Shown here one piece after another: positions 1 to 12,700 of a DNA stretch of 64,000 nucleotides; position 1 is the stretch's first letter, and each line of letters opens with the position of its first letter. The DNA comes from Rachycentron canadum (lineage: Eukaryota; Chordata; Actinopteri; Carangiformes; Rachycentridae). Location of the stretch: the NCBI GenBank assembly GCA_038496675.1, contig CM076671.1, positions 9,474,660 through 9,538,659 of the forward strand, read 5' to 3'. The notes below the pieces were generated by a model that did no database searches, was not told the DNA's origin, and saw only the letters and a list, made by a program, of their open reading frames with translations. The position numbers and the translations under genes were made by a program.

Positions 1-3000
1 CGCTACCACTAATTTTTTTAACATCAGGATCATATTGCATATATACACAGTCCTAACAGCATAACAAAACTTATAAATTCCTAAATATATTCCATTAGAG
101 ACAAGAAATTCAAACAAAGGTAATAATTTAGTCGTAATGCTTAATATAAAATTTCAAAATTCGCAGATCTAAAGAAACTTTCAATAGCAAGCTTTCTGAA
201 GGCCCTCTCTTTGGATATTTAGCTTCTTCCTGAATACAACTATGCCCCTGACTGCAACAACTGCCACTAATAATAGTGTATTGAAAATAATTGTTCGGAG
301 TTCAGGTTGGACTTCCACTGCACTGTTCTGGAAAGGAAAGTCATGCATGTGTTAATATGTTTGGCAGTGGTATTGCACAGCAGTGAATGCATCAGACAAG
401 TCAGAAAAGTGTGACCTTAATATAAGGGTATTCGCTACAATAAAGCCTGACGAGTAAAATTACAGTAATTTTCCCTTTCACAGAGCGGCTCGAGTCAACT
501 TCTCAGGAAGTGACATGCAGAGCCTGTTTCGAGGAGACAATAAACATCCATCAGTGCTGATGGTACAGACAGGAAGGCTGATTAGGCCGTGGCAGGAGAA
601 CATCACCATCAGCTGTGTCCCCAGAGCTTCAATTACCTGCTAGAAAATGCAGATTGTATCGCAGGCCTCTTCTCCAATGTCCAGTGGATAGTGGAGCAAT
701 CTTGGTTATTCTCCATCGAGCTACCAAGATGCACAGCGTGGGCCAGCAGCTTTTTCATGTGGGACCAAGTGGAGAGAGTGTCCCTTTTGATTAAATGTTT
801 TGGACGAGGATGTGGTGGGAGCCCGGCCCAGGTTGGCATGGTGCCGTCACCACGCTGCAGGTCTGCAGGACTGCTGGTGGATCCCTGTGGTGGAGAGTTC
901 ACACATCTTCAGTCACTTGCTCCACATGCAGTCGAGGCAAATGACCAAAGCTGCCAATTCACGAAAAACCAAAGATGCTGTGTGGTGTCTAATAATATGA
1001 TTTACAATGAAAACACTCAATTCTGAGAATAAAAAAGTAAATTTCTGCCAACAATGCAGAGCAAACGAGTCCTGACAGCCAGGATGTCACTTTTCAATGT
1101 GCACAATTATCAGATTAAGTGTCAATAAAGGCTCACAACCTCCCTATGAGGCACTGTTTACAATATTTGAGGCTGGATTTGTGTTATGTATTTAAACAGG
1201 GAAAGATTCAGGGAAAAAAGTAAAAAATTACAGAATTTGTTTTAGGATGTCAGCGTCTGGCATATTATTATGTTTTGTGACCAAATTAAGTCTTATTTTC
1301 AATTCAATTTCAGACATCTACGAGGCTTGCAGTGGAGGTAACCTAGATTTTCCTGTTCTCTCCATTTTCACAGACATAGCTTTAATGCAGCATTAGAGGG
1401 AATTAGCAAACATTCAAATATTACTACTGTCATTTGTGAATATGCACAAATACTGATGTCAGCATTTAGCTTGAGTACATGTTTGCAGAGCTCCCGGATA
1501 CAAAGCTCTTGGTCTTGGTCTTGTTAAGAAGTGATATATATGATTTCTTCTATGTCCTATAAAAAAATTCAACTTTGATTAGTGGCCAGATTTAAGAAAT
1601 TCTAATGATTTTCTACCTATTTGTTGTATAAAAACCTCAATTTTTAAAATACCCAGTGAGCTAATCATTTTGGCATTCTTTCATTGTTTTTTTTGTTTTT
1701 TTTTCTATTTATTTAACAGGGACACATTTCTATTAACAATACAGAGCAAAAAACTTCTGGCTGCCAATATGTGAACATTTAATGTGCTAAATTATTAGAT
1801 AAAGGTCAACAAAGTGATATTTGTGAAGAGGAAAGAGCTGATTTGTCCTCGATGTCGTCAAAGTGGGTAAAAATTACTGAATCAAATGTACTCTACAAGC
1901 TTCAAGTGTCTCAAAAAAAAAGAAAAGAAAAGAAAAACTTGCAGCAAATATCCAGGCACCGTGACTCGGCCTCTTGATTTTTACCCATGCAGGAAATGGG
2001 ACCAATCAGCAGACTCCTTGCTTGTAATCAGCAACAGGTTGCCAGTCAGCACAACAAACAAACCCAGATGCAGGCATCAAACTACTGGAAACAGAAGGTG
2101 GTGAGAAGACATGAGGAAAATTAGACAGGAAACTGCAGAAATACCTGATAAACAACAGCAGGTGAGCTGCCAATAATGACGCAGAGGCGAATGAGGTGAT
2201 GAGCAGAAGCTGAGAAGTCAGGTGATGATCAGGTGATCGGTGACAGCGGCCGATACGCAGGTGAGACACGATAGACTGACATGACAGGAGATGGTTAGCA
2301 AACGGAGGAGCTGGAGGAAAGGAGAGGACGGGGGAGCAGCTGTCGCCATGACAGCACCGTTGTCTGTACGTTTTCCATGGTGACAGCCGACAGAGCACAT
2401 CTGCACTTCTTCTAAAATCTCAGCCTTCACCTGTAGATGAGATAATAATGACGTGAACACGTCACATCATGTCTTCTTTCATTTCTGTCCCACTTGTAAG
2501 ATCCAAAGTGTGACATTAAGTTGCTGTAACTCTGTTTTCTTGTCATATCATTAGATACATCATGACTGTACAGCCGGTCACGAACATCATACTTGTGATT
2601 GACTTTGATCTGTATTCTTGCTCTTTCACCATGGTTACAATAATTAACATCGTATGAAACATCTTGCTTCCTTAAAGCCCACATTGAATTACAGATTGCG
2701 TCACAGCGGCGTGACTAGACTGAGCTTAATAAGCGGCAAAAAAAGATCCAATAGGGGGATCTTTCATGGCCCAACCCATCCCAAGATTCATTCATAACAA
2801 ACCTAAAGTAACACAAACAACATCCACTTCTGAACGCAAGTGTTGGGCTTCAGCTCAGTTCAACAGCTCATACGATACGATCAAAGCCCCTAAAACCTCA
2901 AGTCTTTGTGAAAAAAAACCTATGTTTTGTCAAGGTTGCTTCAGTTCAGGTCTACGGCGGCTACAAAGGACCAGAAAGGCCTGAATTGGGACACTATCTG

Positions 3001-5775
3001 ACCTTCTCCTTTGTTCTTGTCATCATCACTACAGCCACTAGAGGCTGTTTGACATCAAGATATAACTACGGGTCGTAATAAACTGTTGGCACAGATGAAG
3101 TTAGTGTCGTTGAAACCTTTGCTGCTGCTGATTTACACTGAGCAGTTTCTTCCACTTCTTGGATCAGTTTGTCGGCCTCTTGGTGAGATTTACAGACATT
3201 AAGGGATGTCATTTAACGATAAAACATACATGTGGGTCATAATAAGCAGTCGCACAAACGACCTATGGGGTCTTTTGTTATGGGACGACTGTCTCATTCA
3301 TGGAATGACTTTACTACACATTATTAAAATTATTCATTTTTATCATCATCTTGCACACGTTGAATTGGTCTTATTCTCACGTGTATCATTTCCTGTCTCT
3401 TGCAGAACTAGCAGCAAGAGGCAGATATTTCTTGAGACTCTAAGGCTGTTAAAGTTTGGATCATTTTTCTCACTCGACTACAAAATGAATCTGCAGCAGC
3501 AGAACAAGACGCTCTCTTTGATACCCCACGGTGCTCTTTTCCTTTTTCTTAAAATGTTCTCAATTTTTCTTGTGTAGCAGTTTTACATTTCATTTGCTTT
3601 CCTTAATAGCATCTCAGGGTGCTCATTTGCCAGAAATGCCCAGAAACTCTCAGCTCACCGGCGGCAACAGTCAAAAAGTGAACTGAAAAGTCTGAATGCC
3701 TCTCAATCGATCATATTAAAATCAATACTAATTCCAATAAATACGAAGCACATGCACATCTGTGGCTGCATAAAACCAGCCTCGCTGAAAACGAAAAAAA
3801 AACAACAACACAAAACCAGATACACAGAAATCCCAAATCAATCCAATCATAATTTCCACGAAGCTCGAGTTCCATTATTGGGAGGCTTGTGCATTGCTGC
3901 AGCCAGCTGAATCAGCACTTCCCGAGGTTATTTCTCAAAAGGCTTGTGTAGTGAGCGTCAGGGACCTCATAAATATCCCAGCTGCACAGCCAGAACAACA
4001 CAAGTCTCGCTTCACTGCACACAACATTAATGCTGATTCCTTTCCATCAGGGATTCTGCTCAGATTTTAATCAGCATGCCATTTGTAGAAAAGGTTTCTT
4101 TTGCAAAATGAGGACTGCATCATATTGTATCTGGGAGAGGCCTCACAGGTAAAGAGCATGCTGACACAAGATGTTATCATCAGTGAGGCAAAAAGACTTA
4201 ACGTCCACTTCTGCATGACCTTTAGAAAATTAGATATTTCTTATCCTGACACTTTCCATAACAGATTCCTTTCATGCCACCCACCATCACCCTCCACCCC
4301 TTCTTTGGAGGAGAGCTGGTGACTCCTCTCAGACACAGGGAGAGGTGAGCCACAGACTAAACTCCCATACAGATTAAGTCAATGTCAGAGCAAGAGGGCA
4401 GAGTGCATTCAGTGCTGAAAGAGGATTGAACAGAATACATACCAAAGCGCATCCTGGTTAAATCCCTTGATGGAGGGCATCTTAGGCAAAATAACAAAAG
4501 CTTTTGATCAGTGTGGGCTTAAAGGAAGTCCATTACACAGGGCTAAATGCCTGTAGTTGGAGCCTGTAGTGTCCATACAGATCTGGAAATTCAACTGTAG
4601 TGCATCACGTGTTCAAGTCTGTTAGTGGAAACGGAAAACCTATGTGGGATGATGACAAAGTGGCAGACACACACACACACAGACACACACACACAGACAC
4701 ACACCTCTCGCACACGTTGCCAATTATTGACCTGACATGTTGGAGTCTGTCCATGATGCTGAATCACTCGCCTCGCGCTCGCCTGGGGATTTAACCCCTT
4801 CCTGTTGCTCAGCATGGAAACTTCACAGATGTCAGATTTGATAAAATGACATTGTGCAGAGAAGCATCTTTGTAACCTGACAAACATTAACATTACATTA
4901 AGATAAAAACACGCTGGAGAGATTATTGAATGAATCAGGCCTGTGTCTCTTTAAAGCAAAACTAAAACTAACGCAAAAACATAAAACACTACATTTTACA
5001 GTTACTGTGCAGATAAGCGCAAAGAGATAGTGTTTATTTTGCATGAACGATGACAAGAAGGCATTAAAATCCCTGTGATTTGTGTCATTTCCGCTGTAAA
5101 TGTCTCCATATTCCTGATATCTCGGTGGCTCTGCCTGTGCTCGGCCACTCAAATTGCCCGTGTATGTGATTAGAGATGCGGTTGCGTCACCGCCTCGGCA
5201 GCCGGGACAGATGACTGGCGCAGATAGGATCAAGTCAGCCACAACACCACCGGATGCTGGGCTACCGGGCCGTCACAATAAGAGCATGCTTGAGTCTTTT
5301 TAATTCTAGTCTCGTTAAGGCCTCCTGATGATGTACACAGGTATATTATAGGGGTGCAATAAATAGTATGAGACCAATTAGTAACAATAGTTAGTATTCG
5401 AGCATATTCAGTAAAAATGTTTCATGAATCAATGTGGCTTTATGCACTGGTTTGATAACTCACTAGAGTAACACTTACAAGTGCTTTTTTTTTTTTGCTG
5501 GGAAGACCCCAAACTTCAGGAGAATTTACATTCATTTAAAATCACTGAACAAAAACCAACCAAACCAAAATGAACGCAAAAAAAGGGGCATTCATGAGAC
5601 GAAACCTCACTCTGCTGTCGACCATCACTGCTTTATAATTTTACTTTTTTGTGATTATTATTGTGATTGAAAGTACACAACGTTTTTCAATCATTTTTTT
5701 CCTGACATAAGTGAAACTAAACGGGCCAATAAGGTCCAGTCTACTTAATGCGCCTGAAAACGGTTTGTTTTTACT
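1..5775. other. Non-coding flank upstream of hs6st3
   Basis: I find no exon I can support here. Open frames such as the one near 589-1026 have no recognisable domain and no splice context. The stretch is AT-rich and contains a (CA)n microsatellite near 4667-4703, an 8-bp-stem hairpin at 2742-2764 and several A/T runs. A GC-richer island lies at about 5090-5280. It may hold distal regulatory DNA for the sulfotransferase, but nothing in the bases alone shows this. Confidence 0.5.
4667..4703. repeat. (CA)n microsatellite
   Basis: This is an imperfect (CA)n run with two CAGA interruptions, of the ordinary vertebrate dinucleotide type. The open frames across it (Thr-His and Val-Cys repeats) are artefacts of the repeat. 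Confidence 0.85.
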
Positions 5776-6230
5776 ATGAAGGCCCGAACAGGAAGTCGGT
5801 GTGTTAATTTCCGTCACCTTGTCGCTCGTGCTCCTGGCTCAGATACCGATCAGCGGTTGGCTTTGGCAGGACACCCGAGTCCGAACGCTCCTCGTGAGGG
5901 GATGTGCCGTCGCGCGCTGACGCCTCGAGAGGTGTTAGTTCTTCCACTCGTCCCGACATATTTTAGTAAAAACATGTCTCCGCTTTCTGGGAAATCACTG
6001 CACGTTTAGTGGCAGCTCCAAGTTTAAGAAGTGGACCTGCTCTGGTGGCGGGACGAGGCCGGCCGGAGCTGCCCTGCAGGACACGGTCCTCCCTGCTCGC
6101 GGGACTTGAACTCCGGGGCCTGAAGTGACGGGGGCTCCGCCAAAGTGCAGGATGAGACGCGGGGAGGAGGAGAACGACTCGGACATCACGTTACCGTTTG
6201 AGCCGACGGCGTGATTTACAGTTTTCCACC
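5776..6230 (+). promoter_or_regulatory. hs6st3: CpG-rich promoter and 5' UTR of hs6st3
   Basis: CpG dinucleotides and GC content rise sharply compared with the AT-rich DNA on the left and continue into coding exon 1. I see no TATA box at a useful spacing, so a dispersed CpG-island promoter is the likely form. The segment ends in a good Kozak context (CCACC before ATGG) at 6231. The transcription start cannot be placed from sequence alone. An upstream 5' UTR intron is possible but not visible. Confidence 0.6.
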
Positions 6231-6772
6231 ATGGAGGAGAAGTTCAATAGACTCATCTTCATTCCCATCGCGGCGGTGCTCTTCTTGATGATCGGCTACC
6301 AGTACGTGTGTCCGGCGGACAGCAACACCTGCTACTTCAGGAGCGACGACAAGGGGCTTTTCCAGCGGTACTCGTCCGGGTTTGAGTTAGTTTACACGGA
6401 GCCGGAGGCGGACGAGGACCTTCCCTCCAAAATCACATCCAAATTTAACTTCACGGAGCGGGACCTGGACAGACACGTTGACTTCAACATCCGAGGGGAT
6501 GATGTGATGGTGTTCCTCCATATCCAGAAGACCGGCGGGACCACCTTTGGCCGGCACCTGGTCAAAAACATTCAGCTGGAGCAGCCCTGCGACTGCATGC
6601 CCGGCCAGAGGAAATGCACCTGCCACCGGCCCGGGAGAGCCGAGTCGTGGCTCTTCTCCCGGTTCTCCACGGGCTGGAGTTGCGGTTTGCACGCGGACTG
6701 GACCGAGCTCACGAGCTGTGTACCGGTGGTGATGAACAAGAGGGACAAGAAGAGTCCGGACAGGAGCAGGAG
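6231..6772 (+). CDS. hs6st3: hs6st3 coding exon 1
   Basis: This exon encodes the start, the membrane anchor, the stem, the PAPS-binding loop and the first half of the sulfotransferase fold, to residue 180 and two bases of codon 181. The donor is AG|GTGAGT at 6773. The split codon (AG+G, Arg) joins in frame to Asn-Phe-Tyr-Tyr of exon 2, the same junction as in vertebrate HS6ST3. In the genomic frame a TGA follows immediately inside the donor. Confidence 0.93.
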
Positions 6773-9700
6773 GTGAGTGTGACCTGAGGGACAGGGGCAG
6801 GCGAAGAGCGCATCTTTCCTAGTTCACTCACTCACTCAGTCCTGCAAGCTCATTCATTCATTCACTCACTCAAGGGTGACTTACTGTGAAAGTGAAGTCA
6901 CTCATTCATTCACTCAACACACCCACATTTTTCATTTCACTCATTCAATAAAGTAATAAATAGATACATGAACAGGTGAATAACAAGGTAGGAGGTAAAT
7001 TAGGCTCATTCACTCACACAATATTACATGAAATCAGTCAGTAAATGGTTCACTCACTCACACAATATTACATGAAATCAGTCAGTAAATGGTTCACTCC
7101 CTCCTTGGGGGAATAAATGAATGCATGAATAGTGACAAGGTGATCCTGGAGGAGGGCTCACTCACTCACAACATTACAGTAAATCAGTTATTTATTTATT
7201 CACTCACTCATTCACTAATATTCTGATTCATTCTGTCACCTGGTCTCTCAGTCTGATATTGAGTGCAAGTGAATGGATGAATGAATAAATGGCTGACCAA
7301 GCAAACTAATGAGAAGGACAATGAACGTGCCAATTAAAGACAAAGCAAATGAACTATTTAACCAGCGAGTCCAAAACAAACAGGACTGTTAGTCAGTGAA
7401 TAAAGAGTTCACCACGAGTGCTCTGACAGAATCAGGAGGATTTCATTAACTGACAGGAAATTAACGGATGAGGATTTTGATAAGAAGTTTGCTGCTTACA
7501 TCAGTATAAAGGGCAGAGTTTGGAGACATCCCTGTCTCCTGACATGTCCTTTACTCAGTCAGTGATGTACATTATGTTACCTGCACCTTTTGTGAGATGT
7601 TTTTTCAGCTTGTAGGAGCCTCTCACAGCTTCCACAAAGTCAAAGGTAACTGGATTCCTCTTTTTTTTTTGTGACAGTGTAGGACGTGGAACCAATTCTT
7701 GGAGGCTTTTAGGCTTTTTCGCGGGGCTTCGCTTGCCAATCGTGTGTCCTGATTGGCATGTAACAGCGAGCGCATTGCTGCCACAGCTGTAGTGTTAACA
7801 TGCACACCACATGGCGTGTCAGCGACAGCAGCAGAGGCAGCGTTTCCTCCTCTGAAGGTCTGTTTCAATTTCCTGTAATTACAGAACCAGTGGAGCTAAG
7901 CTTAAGGGAGTAAATCACTTAAGAAGGGCAGGGTCTTCTGAGGTGTGCCGCCTGTGTGTTGAAGCCAATTTGCCGTGCAGTTGGTTCAGAGAGCAAATCT
8001 CCATATGTTACCGAGAGTGTTAAAGGGGGGTCGGCAAAGACCGGGAGTGCCTTCAAGAATCCTTCCAATCCATTAACTGTCCTCTGTGGCAGCCATCAGA
8101 CTTAATTTAACACTTTTAAGTAGTTTTGAAGAGGTGCCTCAGAGGCATATCAGCACTGTGAGTGAATCAACAACACTCTAGTCAACACTTGTCAACTCAA
8201 TATAATAGTGAAAAATCCACACTCATTAACGTTGGCACTGTGCTGCGTTCAAGGATGATTATTGACATGAGTTGGCTTCGTTTTTAAACATGGAACCAAA
8301 TCTGGACTGTGCAGAAATTTCAGTGCTATTAAGGGTTGGTTTTTTTTTTTTTTTGTATTCATTATTTTGACAAGTGCTGATTGGGGAGTCGTGTTTCCAC
8401 TCACAGAGCTAATGTGTGTTGAATATTCCTTTGGAGGTGTTGACTGAGAGGGATTTTTCTGTGGTTCACCACAGCACCAGAGAAGTCTGATATATCATGA
8501 TACTGCAGGGAGGAGTGATCTTGAGAAGTACTCCCTGAGAATGTGATACCTCATTGATCCGTGGAGTTAAATGCTTTTTCTGCCTGGCCCTTCCACACGG
8601 AGGTCAGAGGTCATCGCCACTCCTGAGCAGCTTTTGGGGATTTAGGGGAGTCTTGCTCAACTCACGCCACTGATCGCAAATCTTTTTAACATCAAGATGA
8701 TATTTAGTCTTTGATAATCTGCGTGCACAGTCGTCACACATGACCAAATGCAGGGTGTACCTACAGTGTATATTTTAGAGGTAAGTATCAAATCTAAGCA
8801 GAATGCACCGTGACTCACAACTCATCCTATACCTGTGAATTTATCAGACGAGTTGTGAGTCATAACTCATTCAACGGCCACAAATCTGTCACATGAAGTT
8901 CTCATTTCCTGAGGATAATGCCCGTTTGATTTTCTGTCCACACACTTAAAAATGAAATAAAATATTGGGGGAACGCTGCAGCCATCAGCCCGGAAACAGA
9001 CGGACAATTAAGTGAAACCTTCCTGTCATTTTAGATTAAAGCTGCTGAATAAAGACCAACACTGAGCCTATTCTGCACTTGATGATGCGCTGCCACGAGG
9101 TTTCATGTTGCAGTTTTATCAGGCTCTTGTCCTGTCACTTGGGGCGACGCAGCCACTCCATGATGGACTGTGACGTGCACAACGATGGCTGCAGAGGGAA
9201 TAGAGCTGAGGCTGTGCTTGTGCGTGTCAGTGTGTTACAAAGTCATGTTACTGCTCAGCTTAATACAATATTTAATGCTGCTCTGATCTATCCTTTAAGA
9301 TCACTCTGCGTTGGTAGATTTGTTTTTCCTGATCCCACTGTTCTTAAGAGAGGTTAAAAAGTATTAGAGCTGTTTTTCCAATGCATAAACACAAATATAT
9401 ATATTTAAATATATTAAGTCCCTATTGCTTTATCCTTGGTACCTGAAGCTGAGACATAATCTTTGAGAGTCTGAGCCCATTTAATGTATTTTATAAAACG
9501 CTCAACATTTGTTCCTAGTTTGACTGCCAAAGACAATCCGACTCAGGAAGAGCATGTTGATATGAGAGGATGACTCGTCTTATACACAGACACGTATAGC
9601 AATAGCAGAGCAGACAGTCAGGGATGAAACATCATGGGAATGGATGACGCCCACACTTACCTTGGGGCTACATCCAGCAGGGTGTGATGTAGTTTACAGA

Positions 9701-12700
9701 GTCTTACCTCAGCCCTCAGACCCTACACTGGTTTATTTAACACAAGATATAACATAAAGTATTCCTACAAATAACTTTAAGCTCAACTTAATGGCACTTG
9801 ATAAATTCTATTTTCTGTAGTTAAGTTTTTCTTACTGCAGATAGTATAGGTCACTTACTTTCCTCTGCTGCATTAGCTTGCTAACCAGCTAGCATCAGCC
9901 AGGTTTCATTACAGAGTCATCGTAGCGTCCAGTCCGCCCTGCAGAGGCAGCCCTGCTCTTCTGACCTCTAATTTTATAAAAACCTAAAGATGGATGAAGC
10001 TATCACCAAGATCGGTAAGTAAACAGAGGTTAATGCTAACGCTAGCCACGTAGCAACAACAAAATTTTCAAATAGTTCCTTCTACTTCACTGCAGCTCAG
10101 ATGGGAACATCTAAGCAACATTTATCTGCCAACTCCTTACAAAGGAAGAAGTTGCAGTGGCAGTTCATATGGGTTCACACCCAAACAGAGCGTGAACCTT
10201 CAACCAAATTTCCTCTCACAACTGCTCGTGTAAACCACTGCAGAAGAAGAAGGTCCGAGTTGAGGCGATTTAAAGTCCACAAACGATTGAAGGCTGTATG
10301 TAAAACGCAATGGGAACACTCTGGTTGTGCTTTGTGTATTCATTTGGTGAAGGTTACAGTCTGTGTATCGCTCTGCACAGATCTGATGTTACCGCCCTTC
10401 TTCATCTCTTCAGTGGGAGCCTGAATGATGTCAAAGTCACACACTTCGTTTGGAGTATAATCAATGGGCGAAGTTTGTTTTAATAGCACGTTGTTACATC
10501 TTGCGTTTAACAACAGACCGACTTCTCCAACTCAAACAAGCATGAAAACTTTTTGAAAACATTTCAACATTTTCCTCCAAACTTCCAGTAAAGGCAAATT
10601 AAAAAATGCCAATTGAAGGAACATAAAATTATTTTTTGACTCCTTCATTGATATGTATTCTAAAGGGGTTAGGGACAGTATTAATGGTGGAGACAGTGTT
10701 TTCTAAAAAGGCATTTTTGTGTTTGCCTTTTTTCTTTTTCATATTGGCAAGAGATCGGTAAATAAGTAATGAAATTATTTGGATTAGAATTTGATTGCTC
10801 GGTTGTCACATTACTCCTGGGCAGAATCCCAGGCAAACTCATGGCTCAGGATGAATGCCTCTTTAAAACCCTGTTGGCTGCTGGTAAGGAAGCAATCGCA
10901 CATGAATGGCTGCAGCCAACCTCCTCCAACAAAGGACGGCTGGACTGTAACTGCCAACGAAATAAACTGTAAAAAATGACCTTTATTTTAACACCAAGAT
11001 ATGATCAGAGTGTAAAGTTAAGATATATACATGTCTATAAGGTACAACCCATTATATCATGGATGAACCGTGCTCAGCACAAGTATAACATGCACAAGTC
11101 AACTCCTCACTTTTATCTGAAAATGTGAATAAATGAAAACACGAGCAGAGATAATCTAATTTAATTGAAAGTATCAGTATACAAACATTTTGTGCAGCAG
11201 AACTTTATTTTCTTAATGTTATGGCTCACATGGTGGAGCATGTGTCACAAAGGGTTAGTCCTGACCACAGTGACCGTGGTTCGAATACGACAAACTTTCC
11301 TGTTACTTGGTCACTGTGTCCATCAAATTAAAGGCTAATTCCCCTTAATATAACTAAATAAACTAATCATCTCATCCCCAGATTTATCTCCTGTCTCTCT
11401 GGTAGTAAACACGTATTAATAATGTAATATGGAATAATGTTTTTCTGTAGAGCCTGTACTTAATGACCTCCCCACCTCACAGTAGCTGGCTGCCTCTGCT
11501 CCTGCCTCATTTCCCTGCTCTTTGTCGCCCTGTGGGTCTCAAGGGGGCTGTGAAATGAGGTGAGGTATGACTAAAACTTCTTAGGTGTTAATTGAATTTT
11601 TTTTTTTTTTTTTGTTAAATAACAATCTATGTCTATGTCTCATTTATGTAAAAACATCCATCCTCCCTCACGATCAGTGGATCAGTAACAGGTGATGGCT
11701 TTCCTCATATTACTGCCCCTCATGAAAACATCAGTGTTTTGCACGTTAGGTAACTGTTGTCCTGCTGGTCTTCTCTAAATACAGAAGCACCATCTGTCTG
11801 CTTTTCAGCAATTCATAGTCACCTTGAAATCACCTCTCTCCTACACACCCGTACCAGCGTAAAAACTAATAACTCCAGCAGACACATAAAGCAGAGCACG
11901 ATACTACAAAAAGCTGCTTTAGCTGCAGTGTAGAGGGGGAAATGTTTCACATGTTAAATACACATTAGCTTTGTTGGGATTGTGGGTTTGACATGCGAGG
12001 AAATGAGAGAATGATAACTAATTAGCTCCTTGGTTACCTGACAAGTTGGCATGGCAACCACTTCTAGTTTTGTTAAAACTCAGCAACACACCTCCTCTTT
12101 CCCTCCTCGCTCGCCCTAACACAGGTAGCGCATGCTGCTTTTAACTGATTTTATCCATCAGGCCTCCGCATGATTGGCGATCCCCCCCCCCCGTAATCGC
12201 CAAACTTCACTGAGTGGTACTTGGCCGGTTCCAAGTAGTTTTTGATAAGCACGCTATTGGTCAGACGCTCCTGCAGGGCTTTGCTCGCAGCATGGGGCGA
12301 CAGCATTCACGTCACAGCGGGCTACAAAATTGCTCGAGGCCAGACGTCAAACCTGCTTCAATTGCCGGGCTGCCCTGTTCGTCCTTGGCACTCGGCCTCA
12401 CACTGAGCAGTCACAGAGTGTAACCTTATTACTGACCTCATTATTTCAGATTAGAGCAAAGAATGCAGGCTGGCCAAAACACATCTAATTAGCCCAGTTC
12501 ATTCTGGACACAGTTAAGGTGGACTTAGCTATTAATTTGGCAATGGTACCCTATTACTAATGATGGTGGTGGCATAATGAGCTTCAAAATATGCAAAAAT
12601 ATGCAGGAAGTTCATGAAGATTTGTCGTAAAACAGGCTTGAAATTATGTTGAAAAAGCTGATTTTATCAAAATGTAGTTTTCTAGATATATGATTATGCT

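Noticed and set aside
589..1026. 145-codon frame at the left edge
   Set aside because: It has no methionine codon at its start, no domain and no splice context, and its composition is like the flanking non-coding DNA.
2427..2684. 85-codon - strand frame rich in charged residues
   Set aside because: It has no domain, no homologue I recognise and no splice signals in agreement; it lies in repeat-like DNA.
2742..2764. Hairpin AAAGATCC...GGATCTTT resembling a bacterial terminator
   Set aside because: This is a vertebrate genome, the hairpin has no gene next to it and it does not match the histone 3' stem-loop. It is probably chance.
9991..10020. ATGGATGAAGCTATCACCAA followed by GATCG|GTAAGT, looking like a first coding exon
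   Set aside because: It sits in GCTAGC/GCTAAC-rich repeat-like DNA, no acceptor or second exon fits, and it would be nested in the hs6st3 intron without support.
12214..12423. 69-codon frame next to a poly(C) run
   Set aside because: It is short and domain-free, with no splice context inside the intron.
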